From the NCBI RefSeq assembly GCF_006717075.1, contig NZ_VFQC01000001.1:2899501-2963500 (forward strand): 64,000 bases of DNA, read 5' to 3'. The notes below the pieces were generated by a model. That model was not told the origin of the DNA and ran no database searches. It saw nothing but the letters and a program-made list of their open reading frames with translations. The position numbers and the translations under genes are program-made. Within the stretch, counting starts at the first letter, position 1, and each line of letters starts with the position of its first letter. The stretch is from Haloactinospora alba (lineage in GTDB: Bacteria > Actinomycetota > Actinomycetes > Streptosporangiales > Streptosporangiaceae). Positions 35,844 to 45,253 of the stretch are shown piece by piece.

Positions 35844-36524
35844 TCAGGCCGCGAGCCGCGCTTTCCCGGCACGGTGCCGGGCGAGCAGGAGGTCAACGAT
35901 GAGGGGCGAGGGCCACAACGGGTCCGTCATCCCCGAAGCGGCGAGGTCGTTCGGGTCCCGTTCCCGGCTTCCTCCGACGAGGCACCAGTTCGCGACCGTC
36001 ACCCGTGGATGGCCGTTGTTCCGCAGGCGCTGCGCGGCGTGCCACACGGAAGGCGCCCAGACGTTGAGGTAACCGACATGCACCGCCGCCTGGAGACGGC
36101 GGCTCAGCATGCGGGAGACGTCGGTGACGACGCGACGGTCCTCCTGGCCGGTACACCCGTCCGCGGCGAGGACCACTCCGTCCCCGTGGGCCCAGCCGTG
36201 GTCCTGCAGCCGCCTGGCCAGTTCGGCGATGATCGAGGGGACGGCGCCCAGCGGGGGGAGTGTGTAGGCTTCGCCGCGGTCGTTCAGGTCCAGCTGGGCG
36301 AGCAGCTCCGCGCTCGCCCGGTCCCCGCCGGCGAGGAAGGCCGGCACGAGTACGAGAGGACCGTCGACCGCGCGTATGGTCTCGTTCACTTCCGCGGGAG
36401 AACCGAAGGCTCCGACGACGGGGGCCTCGTTCCGGTCGGCGACCGCTGTCGCGAGCTCGCGCAGTGCCTTCTGTCGGTGGGTGTCGCGCTCGTCATCCGC
36501 GACAAGCACCATCGTCGGAACCAT
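35844..36524 (-). CDS. Sirohydrochlorin-chelatase-like (CbiX) protein without the usual histidines
   Basis: ATG 36524 sits 3-4 nt after GGGGAGGA and gives a 226-aa protein. Overall it follows the two-lobe actinomycete CbiX/SirB family: LVLVPAFLAGGDRASAELLA in the first half, and DGVVLAADGCTGQEDRRVVT with AAVHVGYLNVWAP in the second. Active enzymes carry His in an AHGSRD-type motif and in GYH near the second site. Here these read VADDERD and GGDRAS, so both expected metal-binding histidines are absent. It is probably not an active chelatase. Confidence 0.75.
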   Translation of the reverse strand: MVPTMVLVADDERDTHRQKALRELATAVADRNEAPVVGAFGSPAEVNETIRAVDGPLVLVPAFLAGGDRASAELLAQLDLNDRGEAYTLPPLGAVPSIIAELARRLQDHGWAHGDGVVLAADGCTGQEDRRVVTDVSRMLSRRLQAAVHVGYLNVWAPSVWHAAQRLRNNGHPRVTVANWCLVGGSRERDPNDLAASGMTDPLWPSPLIVDLLLARHRAGKARLAA

Positions 36525-37198
36525 GGTTCCTCCCCTTCTCTTTCCCAAAGACCAATTGCCTGCATATGGGAGTGTTTTTGCTGGTTTCCACGTGTGTTGG
36601 AGGGATTGGACGCGCTCCGTTCGGACAAATCCCGGATTCGCGCGCGGAGTGGAACGTCTCCGACGCAGGAGGCAAAAATGTGGGCGCGGTCCCCGCTACC
36701 CCTTCCCGGGTGCGTTACACCGTTAGTAGCGTGGTGCACAGCCTGCTGTACGCGCGTTTCCACCGAGCTTCCGGATCCCGATATTCCGGAATCCGGAACT
36801 CTGGGACCGAGAATACCCGCAACCTCAGCGAGCTGCGATGAACCACCTCACTACGAAAGTCGAACTGGGGAAACAGGGACGTGCACCCGGGCCCTGATAA
36901 ATACCCCGAGTTCTTCGGCAAATAACATGCAAACAAGAATCCGGGCTGCGGAAAAACCGCAATAATATGCATATGCACATGCAGAATCATTGCGACCAAT
37001 GTGTTCCGACGGCACCTCCGGAGAACGGAGGCCGCCGCGTTCCCCGACGCCGTCGTCTCCTCCGTGGAGGCTCCCCCGACGGCACGGGCAGGGGGAGCTT
37101 GCTATCGGCCTGTCCGCCGCTCAAACTTGTAGGAGGGGAGACAGTCACACCATCCCCGGACGAACCGTTCCCGAGCGACCGAGCAGACTGGAGTCCCG
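36525..37198. promoter_or_regulatory. Long intergenic region with inverted repeats
   Basis: 674 bp without a gene between the CbiX-like and AadA-like genes, which are divergent. It contains TTCCGGAT (36769-36776) and ATCCGGAA (36791-36798), a perfect inverted pair 14 bp apart around a third TTCCGGA. AT-rich stretches lie around 36890-37000, with a TGCGG-AAAAA-CCGCA hairpin and the ATGCATAT palindrome. These probably hold the divergent promoters. No RNA gene was recognised. Confidence 0.45.
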
Positions 37199-38008
37199 AT
37201 GCCGATCCACCCGCGCGTGCAGACCCTGACTGAGGCATTCCTGCACAATGTGGACGCCGAGTCACCGGGACTGGTCGAGGGGCTGTACCTCACCGGCTCC
37301 GTGGCACTGGACGACTTCCGGCCGCACACCAGCGACGTCGACTTCGTCGTCGTCACATCCCGCTCACCCAGCGGGTCGGACCGCGAGGCGCTGCGTCGCG
37401 CGCACTCGCGGACCCGGGCCCAGGTTCCGCGGCCACAGTTCAACGGCATCCACGTCACGTGGGAGGATCTCACGCGCGACCCGATGTCGTGCGGGCCCGT
37501 CGTCTCCGTGCTGGGCGGTAAGTTCCGGAAGGGGTCAGGGGCCGACGTCAACCCGGCCACCTGGCACATCCTCGCGGAGCGGGGGGTGACCGTCCGCGGC
37601 CCGCTACCGGTGGAACTGGCCGTGTGGGACGAGCCGGAGAGCCTGCGCGCCTGGGCGCTGGGCAACCTGGACGAGCAGTGGCGGCGCTGGCGGGCCAAGG
37701 CGGGCAAGCTGGTGTCCCCCCGCGGACTGGCCGCGCTGGGATCGCTGGCGCCCTCATGGAGCGTGCTCAGTGTCAGCAGGGTGCACTTCACCCTGCGTAC
37801 CGGCGAGATCACGTCCAAGTCCGCCGCCGGTATGTACGCGCTGCACGCGTTTCCGGAACGGTGGCAGCGCATCGTCAACGAGTGCCTGCGGATCCGCCGC
37901 GACGGCAGGCGCCCCTCGCTGTACGAGAACTCCCTGGCCCGGCGACGCGCGGCCCTGGACTACATCGAGATGGTCCTCGACGACGCTCTCCATCCGCGCC
38001 TGGCCTGA
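37199..38008 (+). CDS. AadA-like aminoglycoside nucleotidyltransferase family protein
   Basis: The 269-aa protein has the nucleotidyltransferase signature LYLTGSVALDDFRPHTSDVD (GS followed by DVD, about residues 30-50), like ANT(3'')-type adenylyltransferases. A C-terminal helical domain with SKSAAGMYALHAFPERWQRI is typical of AadA relatives. These enzymes transfer AMP to spectinomycin or streptomycin; many chromosomal homologues have unknown substrates. It lies about 1.5 kb from an APH(6)-like kinase gene on the other strand. Confidence 0.82.
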   Translation: MPIHPRVQTLTEAFLHNVDAESPGLVEGLYLTGSVALDDFRPHTSDVDFVVVTSRSPSGSDREALRRAHSRTRAQVPRPQFNGIHVTWEDLTRDPMSCGPVVSVLGGKFRKGSGADVNPATWHILAERGVTVRGPLPVELAVWDEPESLRAWALGNLDEQWRRWRAKAGKLVSPRGLAALGSLAPSWSVLSVSRVHFTLRTGEITSKSAAGMYALHAFPERWQRIVNECLRIRRDGRRPSLYENSLARRRAALDYIEMVLDDALHPRLA

Positions 38009-38095
38009 CCGGCAGCGCCCCAGCTCCGCGAACGGCACGACCAGACGCTGTCCGTAACGGGCGACGCCCCCCGGACAGGACCTAACCTGTTAGTC

Positions 38096-38650
38096 ATGAC
38101 CAAGCGTTCCATCGTCCACTTCGGTGACCCGGTGCTCGCCACACCGGCAGCACCGGTCACCACATTCGGTCGGCACACCGAAGCCCTCGTCCGCGACCTG
38201 CTGGACACCGTCGACGCGCCCGGCTACGCGGGAGTGGCAGCACCGCAGATCGGCGTCGGGAAGCGGGCTTTCAGCTACAACGTCGACGGAGAGATCGGGT
38301 ACATCCTCAACCCCACCGTCGTCGAACTGTCCGAGGAGATCCAGGAGGACGACGAGGGATGCCTCTCGGTTCCCGGCCTGTGGTACCCCACCCGGCGCGC
38401 CCAGTACGCGACCGTCACCGGCGTCGACCTGCGCAACGAGCCGGTCACGCTGCGCGGTTCCGGGCTGATGGCCCGCTGTCTGCAGCATGAGACCGATCAC
38501 CTCGACGGCACCGTCTACCTCGACCGGCTGGACCGTGCGCACCGGCGGGAGGCACTGCGTGAGGTCCGCGGTTCCTCCTGGTTCCTGCGTGAGACACCGC
38601 CTTCCTCCGACACCGCGAAACTCCCCACCGCTTTCGGCGGAATGTCGTAA
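38096..38650 (+). CDS. def: Peptide deformylase
   Basis: Removes the N-formyl group from nascent proteins. The 184-aa metalloenzyme shows the three motifs: GVAAPQIG (about 46-53), EGCLSVPG (Cys ligand, about 95) and QHETDHLDG (HExxH-type, about 139). Length is normal. It stands 87 bp after the nucleotidyltransferase gene. Actinomycetes often have two or more def genes, so this may be a paralogue. Confidence 0.96.
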   Translation: MTKRSIVHFGDPVLATPAAPVTTFGRHTEALVRDLLDTVDAPGYAGVAAPQIGVGKRAFSYNVDGEIGYILNPTVVELSEEIQEDDEGCLSVPGLWYPTRRAQYATVTGVDLRNEPVTLRGSGLMARCLQHETDHLDGTVYLDRLDRAHRREALREVRGSSWFLRETPPSSDTAKLPTAFGGMS

Positions 38651-38800
38651 CGCGTCCCATTAGCCCCGGAGGCCGGCATTAGGCAGATAACGACCTGATC
38701 TCGTATGCTTTGCCGCAGCATCGCGTGGCCCACAGCGCACATCCGCCCCCTTGGATAGAGCTGAGCGGCCACCGGCCCCCTCCTCCCCGGAGTTATCCAC

Positions 38801-39817
38801 GTGACACGACTATCCGAACCAGCAGTGCGCCGCGCCCGGTCCGCGGTCTCCGTGGCCGTCGGCGCGGCAGCGGTCCTCGCCCTCGCACCGGCGGCAGCCT
38901 CTGCCGACCCTTCCGACGACGAGCCCAGCATCGAGGAGCTCAACGACCGGGCTGAGGACCTGGAAGAGCAGTACGACAGCGAACTCGTCCAGTACACCGA
39001 CGCGAAGGACGCGGCCGAGGAAGCTGACGAGGAGCTGGAGGACGTCAACAAGAGGATCGAGGAAGCCCGCGGCGAGGTCGCGGAGCTCGCCGCGCAACGG
39101 TACAAGGGCACCGGTGTCGATCCCACGGTCGAGGTCGTCATGAACAACGACCCGGACCAGATGTTCGACGACGCGGCGATCGTGAGTCACCTGTCCGAGA
39201 ACAACGGCAAGCGCCTGGACCAGCTCACCGAGCTCAAGAAGGACCGCGAGGAAGCGGCCGAGAAAGCCCAGGGCAAGCTCGAGGACGCCGAGGAGCTGGT
39301 CGACGAGCTCGAGAGCAAGCGCGACGAGGTGCAGGAGAAGATCGACCGGTACGAGGAGGAAGAGGTTCCCGACGGTACCGGCGGTGGGAACGACGACAGC
39401 GGCGACTCGGGCGGCCCGGGGGACGGCAGCATCCCGGCCGACGCCAAGGGCCCCGGCTGGGACGGCGCCACCCCGCGCATGGCCGGCATCCGCGACGAGA
39501 TCGTGCGTGAGTTCGGCGCTCCCTACCCCGTGGGGTGCCTGCGCCCCGGTGACAACTCCGGTGAGCACGGTAGCGGCCGGGCCTGCGACTTCATGATGAG
39601 CAGCGGCGGGGCGACCCCCTCGGCCCAGCACCAGCAGCTCGGCCAGGAGATCGCCAACTACGCGCAGAGCAACGCCGACCGCCTCGGGGTCATGTACATC
39701 ATCTGGGAGCAGAAGATCTGGGACACCCGCAACCCCGGTGCGGGCTGGAAGCCCATGGATGACCGGGGCGGAACCACGGCCAACCACTACGACCACGTAC
39801 ACATCTCCTCTTACTGA
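38801..39817 (+). CDS. Secreted coiled-coil protein with ARB_07466-like C-terminal domain
   Basis: From GTG 38801 (338 aa) a signal peptide (AVSVAVGAAAVLALAPAAAS, cleavage near ASA-DP) is followed by a long acidic coiled coil (about 40-195). This coil resembles the N-terminus of RipA-type cell-wall proteins. A Gly/Asp linker follows, then a C-terminal domain with GSGRACDFMMSSGG and a final NHYDHVHIS. The C-terminal His/Asp pattern matches the ARB_07466/M15-like fold, so a cell-wall role is likely. There is no classical NlpC/P60 domain. It overlaps the 3' end of the convergent MFS gene by 7 bp. Confidence 0.82.
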   Translation: MTRLSEPAVRRARSAVSVAVGAAAVLALAPAAASADPSDDEPSIEELNDRAEDLEEQYDSELVQYTDAKDAAEEADEELEDVNKRIEEARGEVAELAAQRYKGTGVDPTVEVVMNNDPDQMFDDAAIVSHLSENNGKRLDQLTELKKDREEAAEKAQGKLEDAEELVDELESKRDEVQEKIDRYEEEEVPDGTGGGNDDSGDSGGPGDGSIPADAKGPGWDGATPRMAGIRDEIVREFGAPYPVGCLRPGDNSGEHGSGRACDFMMSSGGATPSAQHQQLGQEIANYAQSNADRLGVMYIIWEQKIWDTRNPGAGWKPMDDRGGTTANHYDHVHISSY

Positions 39818-41097
39818 GGGCTTCCCCTGTCCCTGCTCGGTCCGCTTCTGCCGGCCATAGCCAGGGACAGGGGAAGGCAGGCCAGCATCGCCACGGAGGC
39901 GGCCGCGAAACCGGGGCCGTAGCCCACGTGCTGGATGGCGAGTCCCAACCCGAGCGATCCCGCGCCGGTTCCCGCGTCGTAGCCGATGTTCCACGCGGCG
40001 CTCGCCGTGCCGTAGGCCCGCGGCCCGCAGCGGCGGAACATGAGGACGATGGTGTCGTTCTGCACCCCACCGAATCCCGCACCGAACAGTGCCGCTCCGG
40101 CGACGACCAGGGCGGTTCCCGCACCGCCCGGTCCGGCCCACCCCTCCTGGGCCGGCCAGAGGCCGGCCGCGACGAGACCCATACCCGCCACAGCACTGGC
40201 GGCCGCGGGCAGCAGGAGGCACGGGCGGCCCCGGCGGTCACTCAGCAGCCCGCCGAGCCAGCGGGAGGCCACCATCGCCGCGCCGAACACCAGCAGCGCC
40301 GCCGTAACGGCGCCGGAGGCGTTCTCCAGCGGGATGGGGAGGAAGGTCACGATGCCGCTGGAGGCGATCGCCGGCAGGAGCATGACCACCAGCGGCACCG
40401 CCAGCGCCGCGTACATCCGGCCCCGGGAGCGCGACGCCTCCGGATCGGGGGTCTCCGCCGTGCTCTCCGGTTCCGCGGGGGCCACCGTCCCGCCGGAGAC
40501 CCGGCCGATCGCCGCCGCGGCCACCGCGCCGAGCACAGGGGCGAGCCCTGCGGTCCAGAACACCGCGGAGAAGCCGGCGTGCAGCGCCAGCCACACCCCC
40601 GCCGAGAGAAGGACGAGGTTGGGTAGTCCCACGGCCATGCCGTAGTAACCGGAGGCGCGTCCCATCTGACTGCTGGGCACCAGCCGGACGGCCATGGCGG
40701 CGCCGGCGACGGTGACCATGCCGAAGCCGACGCCGCGCAGGGCCGACAGGACGAGCAGCGGCGCCAGGTCCGTGGTCAGCAGCAGCAACGGGGCCGGAGC
40801 CCCCAGCAGCACCGCACCGGCCGGCAGCGTCCAGCGGTAACCGCCGCGGGCGAGCAGCCACGGCATGGCGAGCTGGGTGAGTACTGTCGCCAGCATGAAC
40901 GCGGACGTGGTGGAACCCGCCCCGAACTCGCTGGCTCCGCCCCGCGCGGCCCACAGCGGCACCAGCGGGAGCAGCAGCACATACCCGCAGAAGCTCGCTA
41001 CGGTGGCGAGCAGCAGCAGGGCGAATCCCCACCCGCGCAGACCGGGATGGGCAGGCTGGCCCCCAGTCCCCGCAGAAAGATCCCAGGTTCGGCTCAT
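39811..41097 (-). CDS. MFS transporter
   Basis: The 428-aa protein has about 12 hydrophobic helices in two halves, separated by a hydrophilic loop near residue 200 (EPESTAETPDPEASRSRG). Helix 1 is GFALLLLATVASFCGYVLLL, and a SDRRGRP-type motif A follows the second-half helix (RWLGGLLSDRRGRPCLLLP). It is probably a drug or metabolite exporter; substrate unknown. The ATG overlaps the stop of the upstream hydrolase by ATGA, so the two are one transcript. Confidence 0.88.
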   Translation of the reverse strand: MSRTWDLSAGTGGQPAHPGLRGWGFALLLLATVASFCGYVLLLPLVPLWAARGGASEFGAGSTTSAFMLATVLTQLAMPWLLARGGYRWTLPAGAVLLGAPAPLLLLTTDLAPLLVLSALRGVGFGMVTVAGAAMAVRLVPSSQMGRASGYYGMAVGLPNLVLLSAGVWLALHAGFSAVFWTAGLAPVLGAVAAAAIGRVSGGTVAPAEPESTAETPDPEASRSRGRMYAALAVPLVVMLLPAIASSGIVTFLPIPLENASGAVTAALLVFGAAMVASRWLGGLLSDRRGRPCLLLPAAASAVAGMGLVAAGLWPAQEGWAGPGGAGTALVVAGAALFGAGFGGVQNDTIVLMFRRCGPRAYGTASAAWNIGYDAGTGAGSLGLGLAIQHVGYGPGFAAASVAMLACLPLSLAMAGRSGPSRDRGSPQ

Positions 41098-41936
41098 CCT
41101 TCCTTTCTAGCCCAGTGGGGCCGCCGCTGTTCCTCCCGGGATCCGGCATCCGGCATGTTGCGCACCAGCCACCCCGCCACCCGCTGGGCACGTTGGCGGG
41201 TCATCGCGCGTTCGGCGTGTCCCATGCCGGGCTCGATCCACAGCTGCGCGGGATCGTGGGCGGCCCCGTGGATGCGGCGGGGGTGCTCGAGGGGGAAATA
41301 GTCGTCGGCGTCGCCGTGCACCACGAGCAGTGGGGCGGGGGCGATGGCGGACGCTGCCTCGGTCGGGTCGAGCGGCATGGCCTCCCAGTGCTGGTCGATG
41401 ACGCGCACCCCCCGGAGCGTGCGCAGGAACCACCGTCCCGCCGGTTTCTCCACCCCGGCGTGCAGCAGCCGCATACGCCTCGTTCCCCGGTAGTACCAGC
41501 GGCTGGGGCCACTGACGGAGACCGCGGCCGCGACGCCACCGACGATACCGGCGTGGCGCACCACCACGGCGGCTCCCATGGAGAAGCCCACGGTGGCCAC
41601 ACTCGTGTACCCGCGGGCGCGCAGATGGTCCACGGCGGCAGTCACGTCATGGATCTCGGCGTTACCGACGGTGCACACACCGCCGGAGGCGTGGTGGCCG
41701 CGGAAGTCGAAGGTCAGCACGTCCCCCACGGGCAGGAGGGCGGAGGCGACCATCCGGGTCGCGGGGCTGTGCCGGGTCCCGGTGAACCCGTTGGCGACGA
41801 CGACAGCGCTCGTCGCTGTTTCGGGGCGTCGCCCCCGCAGCAGCGACGCGTCCAGGGCGACGCCGTCACTCGTGGTTAGCCGCAGCGGTTCGGGACGGGC
41901 GGAGCGGGGTGTGGAAACGTACGCAGCATCGGACAC
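41094..41936 (-). CDS. Alpha/beta hydrolase
   Basis: The 280-aa protein has an alpha/beta hydrolase core: oxyanion region VVVANGFTG, VLTFDFRGHHASGG, the nucleophile elbow VGFSMGAAVVVRHAG (Ser in GFSMG), LLVVHGDADDYFP (acidic residue) and GMGHAERA (catalytic His). The order and spacing are complete. It could be an esterase or lipase; substrate unknown. It is the first gene of the two-gene unit with the MFS transporter. Confidence 0.88.
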   Translation of the reverse strand: MSDAAYVSTPRSARPEPLRLTTSDGVALDASLLRGRRPETATSAVVVANGFTGTRHSPATRMVASALLPVGDVLTFDFRGHHASGGVCTVGNAEIHDVTAAVDHLRARGYTSVATVGFSMGAAVVVRHAGIVGGVAAAVSVSGPSRWYYRGTRRMRLLHAGVEKPAGRWFLRTLRGVRVIDQHWEAMPLDPTEAASAIAPAPLLVVHGDADDYFPLEHPRRIHGAAHDPAQLWIEPGMGHAERAMTRQRAQRVAGWLVRNMPDAGSREEQRRPHWARKEG

Positions 41937-42038
41937 CGTTCCAGCTTGCCTGACCGGACGGTGTCACCGCACCCGGGGCGCACCCGTTCCTCGGACCGGC
42001 ACGCCGCGCTCCGGCACGCCGCGCTCCGCAGCGACCGG

Positions 42039-42809
42039 TCACACGGACGCGGCCCGGTGGCGCCGACCGGTTCCGGTGAGGAGGAGGGAACGCAGCTCCA
42101 GCCCGATGTGCAGCACGACCGGGACGAGAAGGCTTCCGGTACCCAGGTACAGCACGGTGAACAACGCGCCGAGGAGGCCGGGGCCGACCAGCCCCCACCA
42201 CCCCTGGTAGATGTGGGCTCCGGCGTACAGCAGGCAGGACACGATCGCCGCCGCCCACAGGGGAACCCCGAGACTGACCCCGAAGGCGAGGAACAGGCCG
42301 CGGTAGAGCAGCTCCTCACCGACGCCGGCGGTGACAGCGACTCCGGCGGCCAGCCAGCGCTCGTAGCGGGAACGCGGCGCCAGCACCTCCAGTGTGCTGC
42401 CGGCCGGTTCCGTCCCGGAGGTGAACAGCGAGCCGCGGCCCGCCTTCTTCCCCCGGCCGGACAGGGTGCGGGTGAGCAACCACATCGTCACCAGGGCGAG
42501 CGCGAAGCCGAGCGCCGCTGCCGCCAGTGGCCCCCACGCGGACGGCAGACGCACTCCCACATGCCCGACGGACAGCTCCGGGGAGAACACCAGCAGCACC
42601 GCGATGAGGGCAACCCACACCAGGTGGAGCCCGATGGTGCCCCAGTAGAAACCGGCCAACGCCCCCGACTGGCTGTCCCGCCGGCTGCCCAGCCAGTTGA
42701 AGGCCCACCTGCCCAGTAACGGCTCCCCCACCGCCGCGTAGACCAGCAGGGCGGCTCCGAGGATCGTCGCTAGGGAACTGAACTGAGGAATGCTCTCCGA
42801 CCACGGCAC
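42039..42809 (-). CDS. CPBP family intramembrane metalloprotease
   Basis: The 256-aa polytopic protein has about seven helices and the CPBP/CAAX protease motif GVGEELLYRGLFLAFG (EExxxR, about residues 163-178), a later His region LLYAGAHIYQGWWG, and VVLHIGLELRSLLL. Prokaryotic CPBP proteins act on membrane substrates or in bacteriocin self-protection; nothing nearby points to a specific role. Confidence 0.88.
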   Translation of the reverse strand: MPWSESIPQFSSLATILGAALLVYAAVGEPLLGRWAFNWLGSRRDSQSGALAGFYWGTIGLHLVWVALIAVLLVFSPELSVGHVGVRLPSAWGPLAAAALGFALALVTMWLLTRTLSGRGKKAGRGSLFTSGTEPAGSTLEVLAPRSRYERWLAAGVAVTAGVGEELLYRGLFLAFGVSLGVPLWAAAIVSCLLYAGAHIYQGWWGLVGPGLLGALFTVLYLGTGSLLVPVVLHIGLELRSLLLTGTGRRHRAASV

Positions 42810-43099
42810 GGGGACAGCCTAGGAGATCCACGAGGGTGCGCTGGACACGGTGCGGGGCCACGGTCCGGTGGCGTCTCCGTCGGCCCGGCCCGGGATCCGT
42901 CGCGGCGTGTCAGTAGCTCCCCTCTTGTGCTGTCCGTCCAGACCGGCAACCGTGGTGTGTGTGTCACCTCACATCCGAGCGGGCCCTGTTCGGCGCGGAC
43001 GCGCACCGACCGGTGCGGTGGGGCAACGCGCCACCGCACCGGGGGCAGCCCAGGGCACGTTCCCGCACGTTCCCGAAACGAGGAGGAGGGTGACAGGAC

Positions 43100-45241
43100 A
43101 TGGCCGACAGGAGCACAGCGACCACCACCCGTACAGCACCCAGAACCGAGCACCCGTCCGACATCCGCAACGTGGTACTGATCGGCCCCTCCGGATCGGG
43201 CAAGACGACGCTGGCGGAGGCGCTGTTGCACGCCTCCGGCGCCACGAGCCGTGCGGGGCGGGTGGAGAACGGCACCACGGTCAGCGACCACGACGACGCC
43301 GAGGTCCGGCAGGGGCGTTCGGTCAACCTCGCCGCTCTGCCGTTCATGGTCGGCGGGGTGAAGGTGAACCTGTTGGACACGCCGGGCTACGCCGACTTCG
43401 TCGGGGAGCTGCGCGCCGGGCTGCGCGCGGCCGACGCCGCTCTTTTCGTGGTGTCGGCACTCGACGGTGTCGACGAGCTGACACAGCTGCTGTGGGAGGA
43501 GTGCGCCTCGGTCGGGATGCCGCGCGCCATCGCGGTCACCAAGATCGACCACCACCGGGCGGACTTCGAGGACGCTGTGGAGCAGTGCCAGGCCGCCTTC
43601 GGAACGAACGTCCTCCCCGCCTACTGCCCCGTCACCTCGGGTGAGGGCACGGACCGTACCGTCACGGGCCTGGTGGGTCTGCTTTCCGGCCGCTACTACG
43701 ACTACACGGGCGCGGATCCCGCCCCCACCGCGGCGGACGCCGGTGACGGACGCGTCGCCGCCATGCGCGAGGCGCTGCTGGAGGGCGTGATCCAGGAGAG
43801 CGAGGACGAGACGCTCATGGAACGTTACATGGGGGGCGCGGAGCTCGACCCGTCCGTCCTTGTCGCGGATCTGGAGACGGCCGTGGCCCGGGGGAGCTTC
43901 TATCCGGTACTGGCCGTGTCGGCCCTCGGCGGGGCCGGCGTACCCGAACTGATGGGCGAACTCCCGCTCGCCTGCCCCTCCCCTGTCGAGCGTCCCTGCC
44001 CCGAGGTGGCGACACCGGAGGGGGCGCCCGTCACCGGTCTGGAGTGCGACCCCAACGGCGCGCTGCTCGCGGAGGTGATCCAGACCCTCAGCGACCCCTA
44101 CGTGGGTCGGGTCAGTCTCATCCGGGTGTTCTCCGGCACGCTACGCCCGGACAGTACGGTCCATGTGAGCGGCACCGACCCGGCCGGCGGGGAGGGGCAC
44201 GACCTCGAGGAACGAGTGGGGTCCCTGTTCGTCCCGCTCGGCAAGCACACCACCCCCGCCGGAGAGGTGCGGGCGGGAGACGTGTGCGTCGCCGCCAAGC
44301 TCACGACGGCCGAAACGGGCGACACGCTCTCCGGACGGGAGCACCCGCTGCGGATGCCGCCGTGGACCTTCCCGGAACCGCTGCTGCCCACAGCGATCGA
44401 GGCCACCACGAAGTCCGAGGAGGACAAGCTGGCGCAGGCGGTGGCGCGGCTCGTCGCCGAGGACGTCACCGCACGGGTGGAGACGAACCCGGAGACCCAC
44501 CAGCTGGTGCTGTGGACCATGGGCGAGGCGCACCTGGACGTGGCTCTGGACCGGTTACGCAACCGCCACGGTGTCAGCGTCACCACGGCCGAGCTCCGCG
44601 TCCCGCTACGGGAGACGTTCTCCGTCCCCGCCCAGGGCACGGGCCGCAACGTCAAACAGAGCGGCGGGCACGGGGAGTACGGCATCTGCCGGATCCGGGT
44701 GGAACCGCTCCCTCCCGGGACCGGCCTGCAGTTCGTGGACAACATCGTCGGCGGTGTGGTGCCGCGCCAGTACATCCCCTCGGTGGAGAAGGGGATCCGA
44801 GCGCAGATGGCGTCGGGGCTGCACACCGGACATCCGCTGGTGGACATCAGGGTGACCCTGTACGACGGCAAGTCCCACTCGGTGGACTCCTCGGACATGG
44901 CGTTCCAGAAGGCCGGCCGACTCGCCCTGAGGGACGCGGCGGACAACGGTGAACTGTCGATGCTGGAGCCCGTGGACGAGTTCTCCGTCCTCGTTCCGGA
45001 CACCTACATGGGGGCCGTGATGAGCGACCTGTCCGCGCGACGGGGCCGGGTTGTCAACACGGAGGCGTTCGGCGGCGGCCGAACACTGATCCGGGCGGAG
45101 GTTCCGCAGCTGGAGACGACCCGCTACGCCGTGGACCTGCGCTCCCTGTCGCACGGCACCGGATCGTTCACACGGCGGTACCTGCGCCACGAGGTGCTAC
45201 CGTCCCACCTCGTGGCGAGGTACGCGGGTTCCTCTCCGTGA
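43100..45241 (+). CDS. Elongation-factor-G-like GTPase (EF-G2 type)
   Basis: The 713-aa protein has the full EF-G domain order but a divergent G1 loop (VVLIGPSGSGKTTLAEALLH instead of the usual GHIDAGKTT). G3 is DTPGYADF and G4 is TKID. Domains II to V follow (VNTEAFGGGRTLIRAEVPQL near the end). It belongs to the actinobacterial EF-G2 paralogues, which are not the main translocase; their role is unclear. A strong ribosome-binding site (GAGGAGG) precedes the ATG. The usual neighbours of fusA (rpsL, rpsG, tuf) are absent. Confidence 0.9.
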   Translation: MADRSTATTTRTAPRTEHPSDIRNVVLIGPSGSGKTTLAEALLHASGATSRAGRVENGTTVSDHDDAEVRQGRSVNLAALPFMVGGVKVNLLDTPGYADFVGELRAGLRAADAALFVVSALDGVDELTQLLWEECASVGMPRAIAVTKIDHHRADFEDAVEQCQAAFGTNVLPAYCPVTSGEGTDRTVTGLVGLLSGRYYDYTGADPAPTAADAGDGRVAAMREALLEGVIQESEDETLMERYMGGAELDPSVLVADLETAVARGSFYPVLAVSALGGAGVPELMGELPLACPSPVERPCPEVATPEGAPVTGLECDPNGALLAEVIQTLSDPYVGRVSLIRVFSGTLRPDSTVHVSGTDPAGGEGHDLEERVGSLFVPLGKHTTPAGEVRAGDVCVAAKLTTAETGDTLSGREHPLRMPPWTFPEPLLPTAIEATTKSEEDKLAQAVARLVAEDVTARVETNPETHQLVLWTMGEAHLDVALDRLRNRHGVSVTTAELRVPLRETFSVPAQGTGRNVKQSGGHGEYGICRIRVEPLPPGTGLQFVDNIVGGVVPRQYIPSVEKGIRAQMASGLHTGHPLVDIRVTLYDGKSHSVDSSDMAFQKAGRLALRDAADNGELSMLEPVDEFSVLVPDTYMGAVMSDLSARRGRVVNTEAFGGGRTLIRAEVPQLETTRYAVDLRSLSHGTGSFTRRYLRHEVLPSHLVARYAGSSP

Positions 45242-45253
45242 CCGCGCCGCGGG

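Noticed and set aside
38651-38800. Possible c-di-AMP (ydaO-type) riboswitch before the secreted coiled-coil gene, as seen before some cell-wall hydrolase genes
   Set aside because: The 150-nt gap lacks the conserved riboswitch segments that I would expect to see.
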